Under the pieces are notes generated by a model, which was not told the DNA's origin, did not search any database, and saw only the letters and a list, made by a program, of their open reading frames with translations. A DNA stretch of 53,997 bases from Elusimicrobiota bacterium (GTDB taxonomy: Bacteria; Elusimicrobiota; Elusimicrobia; UBA1565): NCBI GenBank assembly GCA_003450735.1, contig DMEZ01000025.1:1-53997 (forward strand), given 5' to 3'. Shown here piece after piece: positions 48,634 to 53,997 of this stretch; the stretch's first letter is position 1, and every line of letters begins with the position of its first letter. A program made the position numbers and the translations under genes.

Positions 48634-49680
48634 TCAGCGGCCGCGGACGAGCCGCGCGAGCGCGTAGACCGGGAAGACCGCGGAAAAGACCACGCATCCC
48701 AGGAAGGCCAGCAGGCACAGCGCCGCGAGCGGGCGCTGAAGGTTCAGCGCCCACGCCCCCCCGCGCAGGAGAGCCAGCAGCGCGAAGGCCGAGAGCGCCA
48801 GCTTGGCGAGCTTGGCGCCGCTGAACTGCGCCGCGGCCGGGAACGCCTCCCCGTAGACCGAGCGCTCCGGGACGGTCTTGCGGCCGCGCACGTGCAGGGC
48901 GAAGAGCAGGGCGTAGAACGCGACGATCGCCAGGTAGAACAGGAACGCGTCCAGGCGCCCCTGCGCCGCGAGGGAGCGGCCCCGGAAGAACAGGCCGGCC
49001 GCCACGGGCAGCCAGAAGAGAGGGAGGGCTATCCCGGGGAGGACTTCCTCCGGGGCCGCCGAGGCCCCGCCGGTCGAGGCGCGCAGGGCGAGCCACAGCA
49101 TGAGGCCGACCCAGCCCAGCAGGAAGGCCTGGAGGGCCGCGGGCACCGGCCCGCCGAAGAAGCGGAGGTGGATCGCCGCGAAGGCGACCGAGAACCAGGC
49201 GAGGCAGACGGCGGCCCAGCGGCCGAGCTCGCGCTCCTCGAAGCCGGGCCGCGCGAGCCCCATCTCCCCCCGGTGGACGGCCTTGAAGAGCAGGAAGCCC
49301 CCGAGGAAGGGCAAAAGCGGGTGCGCCGAGAGGCCGGTGAAGGTGAGGCGGATCAGGTGCAGGCCGAAGACGGGCGGGCCGAGCCCCGATGGGATGAAGA
49401 CCTTGTCCGCGAACACTCCCTCCATGAGCAGCCCGTAGACCGAGCCGAGGAGGAGGAGCCCGAAGGCGTCGGCGACCTTCCAGCGGTGGAGGATGTCGGC
49501 GAAGACAGCGAACACGCAGACGTAGAGGAGCTGGCAGAACAGGAGGGCCGGGACCACCGCCGCGGGGCGGGAGACGCAGATCGAATAGAGGCCCTGGACG
49601 TTCCAGACGCCCCCCTCCGAGAGCACCATCCCGAGGGTGCCCAGGAGGACGAGCGGGGCGGCGCGTTCACGGAAGCTCAA
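48634..49680 (-). CDS. Multi-pass membrane protein, unknown
   Basis: The 348-residue protein has about nine TMs (PLVLLGTLGMVLSEGG, PALLFCQLLYVCVFAVFADIL, AFGLLLLGSVYGLLMEGVFA, others to the C-terminus). No family is recognised. The predicted start is a TTG at 49680. Only 9 bp upstream begins the 50-bp direct repeat, and there is no ribosome-binding site. The original 5' end may have been replaced when the repeat arrived, so the true start may lie further in (Met 18). Confidence 0.65.
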   Translation of the reverse strand: MSFRERAAPLVLLGTLGMVLSEGGVWNVQGLYSICVSRPAAVVPALLFCQLLYVCVFAVFADILHRWKVADAFGLLLLGSVYGLLMEGVFADKVFIPSGLGPPVFGLHLIRLTFTGLSAHPLLPFLGGFLLFKAVHRGEMGLARPGFEERELGRWAAVCLAWFSVAFAAIHLRFFGGPVPAALQAFLLGWVGLMLWLALRASTGGASAAPEEVLPGIALPLFWLPVAAGLFFRGRSLAAQGRLDAFLFYLAIVAFYALLFALHVRGRKTVPERSVYGEAFPAAAQFSGAKLAKLALSAFALLALLRGGAWALNLQRPLAALCLLAFLGCVVFSAVFPVYALARLVRGR

Positions 49681-49689
49681 TGCGCCATT

Positions 49690-49739
49690 CGTGATGTAGG
49701 GATTTTAAGCTGAGTGGGGTCGTCCCTCGGCTCTTCAGC
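49690..49739. repeat. 50-bp direct repeat, left copy
   Basis: Identical over 50 bp to 53948-53997. It holds an imperfect hairpin running from GCTGAG (49709) to CAGC (49739), with GGG/CCC in the middle. It separates the GC-rich chromosome from the lower-GC segment. Confidence 0.9.
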
Positions 49740-49868
49740 GCGTACCCTAATGGGCGTTATCGCAAGCAGTATACCCCCGGCCGTGCCGACAGCGTGCTTC
49801 CAGCATCGCATGAGGTATACTTTACCATGTCCCAAGGGAGCCGGCACCGCGCTCAGGTAGCGCCCCGC

Positions 49869-50147
49869 CTACCCCTGGGGTCCGTCGTAGTCCGGGAGTG
49901 CGTCGATGCCCTCGTACCGTTCGACCCGCGGGTCGATCCCGCAGTCGTCGAACGGGTCAGGCGGAGGCCGACTGCGAGCGGAAACCGTCTTAGGGAAGTC
50001 TGTGGGAAGCCTCAGATGCCTTAGCAGGCGCACCAGCTCGGAGTCATTCATGATGACCGCCACCGGGACCAGCTCGGTCGAGCACACACGACAAACCAGA
50101 GGCTCAACCTCAAAGACCTTGCTCAGGCATGCCGCCCACGAGCTCAC
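49869..50147 (-). pseudogene. IS91-family transposase, C-terminal remnant
   Basis: The 92-residue frame (a GTG start is only nominal) matches the end of Y2/IS91-type transposases: SSWAACLSKVFEVEPLVCRV followed by CSTELVPVAVIMNDSELVRL and LRHLRLP. The two Cys pairs and the following helix are the typical tail. The HUH catalytic domain is missing. The frame is open for about 20 codons upstream with ARERVRGC, then continuity is lost. It marks past transposition near the repeat. Confidence 0.6.
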
Positions 50148-50170
50148 ACACCCCCGGACCCGCTCCCGTG

Positions 50171-50338
50171 CTATCGCGACCGCTTTGGAGGTCGTTTCTT
50201 GGGAATCATTAGTTTATCCCCCTTCAGTGGTAATCCGTGTAATCGACGGCGTAAGCATCCCCGTTTCGCGCCGCGAGCATGCTTGACGGCTTCCTTCAGC
50301 CCCGAGGTAAGCTCCTGTCCCAGCCTTGTCTTGCGCAT
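50171..50338 (-). CDS. Small 55-residue protein, antitoxin-like N-terminus
   Basis: It begins MRKTRLGQELTSGLKEAVKH, which resembles the opening of HigA/XRE-type antitoxins. It then turns into a very basic tail (RRRLHGLPLKGDKLMIPKKR) and lacks a helix-turn-helix. GGGAGG lies 9 nt before the ATG at 50338. It is probably a truncated or frameshifted antitoxin, but may be a real small protein. Confidence 0.35.
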   Translation of the reverse strand: MRKTRLGQELTSGLKEAVKHARGAKRGCLRRRLHGLPLKGDKLMIPKKRPPKRSR

Positions 50339-50380
50339 ATTATTTGGCCTCCCTCTCACCCCGATGACGCCGCAGGATTC

Positions 50381-50764
50381 CTAGGAACGCTTCTTCCCGT
50401 ACGTCGCCGTGCGGCAGGCCACCTGCGAGCCGAGGTGGGCGTATTGGGCCATGATGTAGAGCATGAATTGGTTCAAGGACACGCCTTGCTCCTTGGCCTC
50501 GTAGGCGAGCTTCCTGTGGAGCTCCTTGGGCAGGCGCAGCAGGAACTTGCCATTGAGGTTGGAGTCGGCCAGAGGCTTGGGGACCTGGCGCTTTTCCTTG
50601 CGGGAGGCTTCAAGCCATAGCCGTTTCGCCGTCTTGAGCTCGTCGAGGGCTTTTTCAGGCGTCCCGCCGAAGGCGGAGCAGCCCGGGAGCTCCGGGATCG
50701 TCGCGATCCAGCCTTCGTCTTCCTTGCTGTAAAAGACTTTGATCTCGTAGGTTTCAGTGTTCAT
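50381..50764 (-). CDS. hicB: HicB-family antitoxin
   Basis: The 127-residue protein has the HicB partial RNase-H-like fold (TYEIKVFYSKEDEGWIATIP, ELPGCSAFGGTPEKALDELK) and a C-terminal ribbon-helix-helix for DNA binding (KFLLRLPKELHRKLAYEAKE, GVSLNQFMLYIMAQYA). HicB neutralises HicA and represses the operon. Its ATG at 50764 lies inside the hicA 3' end (11-bp overlap), so toxin comes first and antitoxin second, as in most hic operons. Confidence 0.93.
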   Translation of the reverse strand: MNTETYEIKVFYSKEDEGWIATIPELPGCSAFGGTPEKALDELKTAKRLWLEASRKEKRQVPKPLADSNLNGKFLLRLPKELHRKLAYEAKEQGVSLNQFMLYIMAQYAHLGSQVACRTATYGKKRS

Positions 50765-51014
50765 GGCGACCCTCCAGCTCCAGGCCGTAGGCCTCGATGA
50801 CCGACAGGAATTGCCGCACCTGGTAAGGCTTCGCTTTTCCGCCGACGTTCTGGAAATTCAGGATTTCTTTGACGCTGGGGTGCGTGTAGACCCGGTGGCT
50901 GCCCCGGCCTCCTCTCAGCGCGAATCCTAGGTATTGCGCCAGTCGGCAGAGGTCGGAGAAGCGCACATCGACCGGGTTGTTGCGGACGCTTCGCAGGAGC
51001 TTCTCCTTGTTCAT
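50754..51014 (-). CDS. hicA: HicA-family mRNA interferase toxin
   Basis: The 86-residue protein has the double-stranded-RNA-binding-like HicA/YcfA fold. It reads NNPVDVRFSDLCRLAQYLGF, GGRGSHRVYTHP with the catalytic His, and GGKAKPYQVRQFLSVIEAYG. The start is the ATG at 51014, 7 nt after a consensus promoter, so the mRNA is nearly leaderless. It should cleave mRNA when HicB is lost. Because it travels in a mobile segment, a stabilising role for that segment is plausible. Confidence 0.93.
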   Translation of the reverse strand: MNKEKLLRSVRNNPVDVRFSDLCRLAQYLGFALRGGRGSHRVYTHPSVKEILNFQNVGGKAKPYQVRQFLSVIEAYGLELEGRHEH

Positions 51015-51021
51015 CGTATAT

Positions 51022-51050
51022 ATAATATCGCCTGTAATATCATTTGTCAA
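51022..51050 (-). promoter_or_regulatory. Promoter and likely operator of hicAB
   Basis: On the minus strand, TTGACA (51045-51050), 17 nt and TATTAT (51022-51027) make a consensus promoter. GATATTA occurs twice in this stretch as a direct repeat, once in the spacer and once over the -10. This is a likely HicB binding site. Confidence 0.75.
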
Positions 51051-51179
51051 TGGCCTCGGCGAAGGGGGTGCGGCTTAGGATCGGCGCTATATTGGGGGCT
51101 GTCCAGACTCGGCAGGTATAAGCAGGCGAGAAGGGGAAGCGGTGAGACGTGGTATCGGCTGACTGTTGCGAAGCGGCTT

Positions 51180-51254
51180 CGTTAACGAAACGATGAGCCG
51201 TAGCAACCACTTGGCCGGCCCGCGAAGCGCGGTCGGCTCAAGAGGATGTTGGGC
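51180..51254 (-). repeat. Probable integron attC site (2)
   Basis: On the minus strand the site starts with GCCCAAC (51248-51254), which fits the R'' core RYYYAAC. It then has GAGCCGACCGCG-CTT-CGCGG, closely like the stem of classical attC sites, and CGGCTC further on. The closing GTT core is less clear: GTTGCTA (51201-51207) or GTTAACG (51180-51186). R'' begins 19 bp after the stop of the gene at 51273-52253, the usual cassette geometry. Confidence 0.55.
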
Positions 51255-51272
51255 ATACGCTGCCGGAAGTCA

Positions 51273-52253
51273 TTACTTGCTCGGCTTCTTTGGTGTTGGA
51301 CGCGAGGTCACAAGGGCTCTGAGTTCATTCGCATAGTCCAATATGAGTACTATGAGTTCGATGAGCTCTTCCTTTATCTTCGGCTTTCCTGAATCGTGTG
51401 AGAGGTGATTCGTGAGCTGCGCGATTCTTCCCCAATTGAATATTCGATTGTGATGCTCCTTGAGCAAGGCAATCAAATCCTTGAGGAGCAATTGATTGTA
51501 TGCCTTCCTCGGTATGATCTCGCGAAAGCTGCATTCAATCTTTAGTAGTTGTTCGGCAACACGTCTCATGGTGTTGCCCTTCTCTGAAATCTCGTCGCCG
51601 AAGATTTCGTTCTGGACACCGTTCATGACGCGCGAGATTGCTCCTATCGCTTGCCACACATTCTGGCCGTAGAGCATGACCTTCGAGTCTAAGGCGTGCA
51701 TAAAATGCCCCTTCGGGATGATCGCGGCTGAAAATATCGGCGTGGTTAGACACCGGACAGAGTTCCAAACCTTTCCTTTCCGACGATAAACGTGTGATGA
51801 GAAGAACTTGTCGGGACAAACATCCGATTCATCGAATCCAGCGCATAGTCTCTTCTTTATTTCTTTTTCAGTCATTGAGTATCCCTGAATAACAGGAATG
51901 GGACACCCTTTGATCTTTATAAAGAGCGCAGATTGGAAATGGAAAAAGAGTGCATATCGATCGGCCGGGAAAAAAGCGCGGTCGACCTCGCCATTTGTCC
52001 TGCTGGAGTAATCGCGCCAAACCATTTCCACCGTGCCCTGATTTTCCGCAATAGAAACGCTGTGAAGGCAATCCCAGCACGCCATATCGAGAAAATCCAC
52101 GATTACGAGACCCTTAGATCTTTTGATCAACTCATCCAAGTAGGTCTTAAAGACTCTGATGTCGCGCAAGGGATTCTCTTTGCCTCGCAGGGTTGCAGCA
52201 ACCGTCTCGAGAAATATCCTCGGGCTGTCTTCGATGGGATCTAAAGTGGTCAT
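51273..52253 (-). CDS. Cassette-borne protein of unknown function (326 residues)
   Basis: This soluble protein has no signal peptide or TM and no family I recognise. Features are an N-terminal half with LVIVDFLDMACWDCLHSVSI and ALFFHFQSALFIKIKGCPIP, several Cys, and a helical C-terminal half (YNQLLLKDLIALLKEHHNRI, KEELIELIVLILDYANELRA). It uses more AT-rich codons than the chromosome to its left. The ATG is 24 bp after the core of attC 52277-52352, and the stop is 19 bp before the attC-like site at 51180-51254. This makes it a self-contained gene cassette. No ribosome-binding site is obvious. Confidence 0.75.
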   Translation of the reverse strand: MTTLDPIEDSPRIFLETVAATLRGKENPLRDIRVFKTYLDELIKRSKGLVIVDFLDMACWDCLHSVSIAENQGTVEMVWRDYSSRTNGEVDRAFFPADRYALFFHFQSALFIKIKGCPIPVIQGYSMTEKEIKKRLCAGFDESDVCPDKFFSSHVYRRKGKVWNSVRCLTTPIFSAAIIPKGHFMHALDSKVMLYGQNVWQAIGAISRVMNGVQNEIFGDEISEKGNTMRRVAEQLLKIECSFREIIPRKAYNQLLLKDLIALLKEHHNRIFNWGRIAQLTNHLSHDSGKPKIKEELIELIVLILDYANELRALVTSRPTPKKPSK

Positions 52254-52276
52254 GGATGATTCCCGGCTATACGACG

Positions 52277-52352
52277 GTCTAACGGTAACGCTCAGCAGCG
52301 CGCGCTATGGGCGTTCCTCCTGGCGCGCGTCTGCTAAAGCGGCTGGTTAGAC
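52277..52352 (-). repeat. Integron attC recombination site (1)
   Basis: On the minus strand it runs from R'' GTCTAAC (52346-52352) to R' GTTAGAC (52277-52283), both perfect to RYYYAAC and GTTRRRY. Between them L'' AGCAGACGCGCGC pairs with L' GCGCGCGCTGCT, leaving one unpaired A in L''. That is the extrahelical base that sets attC orientation. Length is 76 bp. R'' begins 22 bp after the stop of the gene at 52375-52740. Confidence 0.82.
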
Positions 52353-52374
52353 ACCGAGCCAATTTGTCTACAGC

Positions 52375-52740
52375 TCAAATTACTTTTGCCGCCTGGATTG
52401 CCTCAAGCAACTTCATAATCAATCTTCCGGCTGCAGTAATCTCGTAAACTGCGACGAGTATGACCTCCTCAGCCAAAGGGCTCTTGGTCCGCCGCGCCCG
52501 CCGTCGGACTACTCCGGATTTCTCAGCGTGCTTCGTAAATCTCCAGATGACAGCTGCACTATCACCACCAATACCCGGCACCCGAATGCCGTCGAACAGC
52601 TCATACTCCAACTCCTCGGGAAGCGCGCGCTCATCCAGGAACCGCAGAAAGTCCAACATCGCTGAGAACGACCTTATGGGACTTTTCCAGAAGAACTCCA
52701 TCACCTTTTGATCGCTAAGCTTCACAATGCCATCCTCCAT
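52375..52740 (-). CDS. Cassette-borne small protein, winged-helix-like
   Basis: The 121-residue protein starts MEDGIVKLSDQKVMEFFWKS and has FTKHAEKSGVVRRRARRTKS, then VYEITAAGRLIMKLLEAI. The helix pattern and the basic RRRARR loop followed by YEITAAGR look like a winged-helix domain (strand-turn-strand wing and final helix), but the family is unproven. I use the ATG at 52740. An inverted repeat, GCCC-AA/TT-GGGC type (52749-52764), lies just upstream and might bind the protein. An attC site follows the stop by 22 bp. Confidence 0.65.
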   Translation of the reverse strand: MEDGIVKLSDQKVMEFFWKSPIRSFSAMLDFLRFLDERALPEELEYELFDGIRVPGIGGDSAAVIWRFTKHAEKSGVVRRRARRTKSPLAEEVILVAVYEITAAGRLIMKLLEAIQAAKVI

Positions 52741-52748
52741 TATAAACT

Positions 52749-52764
52749 GCCCCAAGATTTGGGC
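52749..52764. repeat. Small inverted repeat upstream of the winged-helix-like gene
   Basis: GCCCCAA-GAT-TTGGGC has pairing arms (one bulged C) just upstream of the ATG at 52740. It is a possible operator. Confidence 0.3.
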
Positions 52765-52837
52765 TGGATTGTTTAGTCAGGCGAAAGCTCCTAATATTTG
52801 AACCGATTATGCATGGCAGCACTGCATTGACTTGTGT

Positions 52838-53857
52838 TCACTTGCTCCAGAAAGATGCAATGAAAAGGCCAGAAAGCCCGAAATATACTAGCGGAGATTT
52901 CCCCATTGAGCAGAGTACTTGGAAAACGGATGAGTGAGCGGATGAGTGATAGGATGCGCTAAGCCAAGCGAAAAACAGAAGGGCACAACTGCCTAGTCGA
53001 ATGCCTAGCCGCCAGCCTTCGTCGTGTCCCTTATCATGCCCGATCCGGTACCACCATCGCTCCGTTCTATACACGGCTTTGTATTTCGCGCAGCAAGCCG
53101 GGGCGGGCATTCCGCTTGTTTCCCATGAATCAATGTTTGATGATCCATTATTGATTTCGCCACAGGATCTGCATTTTGCGACTCGGCGGTCCTCCACGGC
53201 ACCTTGACCACAAAAACTGCATCTAAAGGCTGGGCGATACGCGCCGCAGAACTCGCATGGAACGATGAGTTGGATATCAACTCTTACGGGAGGCTCAAGG
53301 AGAGCGAGGATATTGCGCCATCGTTTGGCCGTCTTTTTTGGAGCCAACTGCAACGACCTCATCAGCAGACTCCGCGCATGCTTCTTGAATAAGTATAGAT
53401 CGTGACGTGCCTTAATTCCCGCAGATGAACCTAATGCTGGTTCCCAAATCCAAATGTCTTCGGGCTTGACTATGATTATATCGTCGACCATCGCTGGAGG
53501 GTGCTTCCCACGTGCGGCATCCACACAGATGATCGGCCATACACTCCCGGGTGTCATAGCCACCACTTTTCCATCGGCTTCGCCTTCGCACGTGGGCAAA
53601 GTGACCCGGTCGCCTGGGTTTGGCTGAGGGGCAATGGGTGGAGCAGGCTTGCCAGGATCCATCGGTCCCTCTCTGGCTGGGCCAGGCGAGATGAGACAAT
53701 CCGTGGTAGCTGGAGCTGGTGGTACTATCAAAGAATGCTTTTTACACCACATCTCGGTCATTATCTGATCTATTCTGTCCAGGACCTGCTGGTCAGTCAT
53801 TTTGTCAGCCTCAGCAGTACTCAAGAATTTCTGGCACCTATCAGCAGCAACTTCCAT
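52838..53857 (-). CDS. Zinc-ribbon protein with C-terminal TMs, unknown
   Basis: The 339-residue protein has a helical N-terminus (KMTDQQVLDRIDQIMTEMW), a Pro-rich linker (about 45-85), and an SH3-like or small beta domain (PGDRVTLPTCEGEADGKVVA). About residues 200-260 have eight or so Cys in CxxC pairs (CEFCGAY, CSFCGQG, CRSCGE), a zinc-ribbon set. Two hydrophobic segments near the end (CALLFFAWLSASY, LVYFGLSGLFIASFW) anchor it in the membrane. I use the ATG at 53857, with AAGGA 6 nt before it, over the TTG at 53872. No homologue is recognised. Composition is AT-rich like its neighbours. Confidence 0.7.
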   Translation of the reverse strand: MEVAADRCQKFLSTAEADKMTDQQVLDRIDQIMTEMWCKKHSLIVPPAPATTDCLISPGPAREGPMDPGKPAPPIAPQPNPGDRVTLPTCEGEADGKVVAMTPGSVWPIICVDAARGKHPPAMVDDIIIVKPEDIWIWEPALGSSAGIKARHDLYLFKKHARSLLMRSLQLAPKKTAKRWRNILALLEPPVRVDIQLIVPCEFCGAYRPAFRCSFCGQGAVEDRRVAKCRSCGEINNGSSNIDSWETSGMPAPACCAKYKAVYRTERWWYRIGHDKGHDEGWRLGIRLGSCALLFFAWLSASYHSSAHSSVFQVLCSMGKSPLVYFGLSGLFIASFWSK

Positions 53858-53883
53858 GATTGATCCTTCCAAATATCCGCAAG

Positions 53884-53904
53884 GTTGATGTCACGGCTAT
53901 CAAC
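53884..53904. repeat. Inverted repeat upstream of the zinc-ribbon gene
   Basis: GTTGAT (53884-53889) and ATCAAC (53899-53904) are perfect arms around 9 nt, 27 bp upstream of the ATG at 53857. It could be an operator or a worn recombination site. No attC core pair is complete here. Confidence 0.35.
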
Positions 53905-53947
53905 GCATGATCACACCGACCATTGTAGCACGACCAAATCAAAATCC

Positions 53948-53997
53948 CGTGATGTAGGGATTTTAAGCTGAGTGGGGTCGTCCCTCGGCTCTTCAGC
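53948..53997. repeat. 50-bp direct repeat, right copy (runs off the window)
   Basis: Identical to 49690-49739 up to the last base of the window, so the repeat may be longer. The 4,258-bp spacing brackets the accessory segment. Confidence 0.9.

Larger units (their letters stand above)
49740..50380. other. Left part of the accessory segment, mostly decayed
   Basis: This stretch holds only an IS91-type transposase tail (49869-50147) and a small frame (50171-50338), both on the minus strand. No intact gene, tRNA or clear promoter is visible between 49740 and 49868. Confidence 0.6.

Noticed and set aside
49740..49868. An attI site or second transposon end next to the left repeat
   Set aside because: GTTATC and GTATAC motifs occur, but no complete core pair, inverted end or integrase gene supports it.
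52741..52837. A third attC site between the winged-helix-like and zinc-ribbon genes
   Set aside because: I searched both strands for a RYYYAAC/GTTRRRY pair and a paired stem and found none convincing.
51273..53857. Plus-strand orientation for the cassette array (cores GTTGGGC and GTTAGAC both fit GTTRRRY)
   Set aside because: The extra unpaired A in the stem of 52277-52352, and the short gene-to-site distances, both place the array on the minus strand.
1..53997. CRISPR array or cas genes
   Set aside because: No regularly spaced short repeats and no Cas-like protein were found anywhere.

Overview
The window is GC-rich bacterial chromosome for about its first 49.7 kb. It then has a compositionally different, more AT-rich accessory segment to the end. 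Genes are packed into tight operons with many ATGA, GTGA and TGATG overlaps. There is an LPS-type heptosyltransferase family, an LpxL-like protein, signal peptidase II, a bactofilin with an M23 peptidase, and three tRNAs. This fits a free-living, Gram-negative-type, high-GC bacterium. I suspect an Elusimicrobiota-like lineage, but nothing in the sequence proves the phylum.

Layout. 0.2-9.9 kb (-): a small beta-barrel-like protein, then an operon ileS-lspA-YfhO-like-GT9-GT2-YfhO-like that looks devoted to the cell surface. 9.9-11.3 kb (+): a SRPBCC protein and an LpxL-like acyltransferase homologue without its catalytic residues. 11.3-17.5 kb: a low-complexity membrane protein, a DUF948/YtxH pair, a cNMP-binding protein with an AI-2E-family permease, and orphan receiver proteins including a receiver-thioesterase fusion. 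17.5-19.5 kb: tRNA-Leu and a cyclase-like/HD-GYP fusion. 19.5-25.8 kb (-): one long operon, M23-bactofilin-SurA_N-PfkB-ABC ATPase-ABC permease-YibQ. 26-28.7 kb: alaS with a strong terminator. 28.8-30.5 kb (-): ECF sigma, anti-sigma and a membrane protein. 30.5-36.3 kb: zinc alcohol dehydrogenase, PhnD-like lipoprotein, PBP4-type DacB, a zinc-ribbon membrane protein, a second cNMP protein. 36.3-39.8 kb: tRNA-Arg overlapping the end of a DUF4015 protein, a POT-type transporter, a tiny ribbon-helix-helix operon with a palindromic operator, and tRNA-Tyr. 39.9-49.7 kb: a secreted peptidase-like protein, copA, a secreted sensor-like protein, a beta-propeller protein and membrane proteins.

49.69-53.997 kb: a segment bracketed by a perfect 50-bp direct repeat, the second copy of which runs into the window end. 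It carries an IS91-type transposase remnant, hicAB, and three unrecognised genes, all on the minus strand. At least one convincing attC site (52277-52352) and a second probable one (51180-51254) lie where integron cassettes would place them relative to the genes. No integrase is in the window.

A second general signal is promoter architecture. At six or more genes a -10 hexamer is followed by exactly 6 nt and then ATG or GTG, which places transcription start on the start codon (leaderless mRNAs). Genes inside operons instead use overlaps and GGAGG-type sites.
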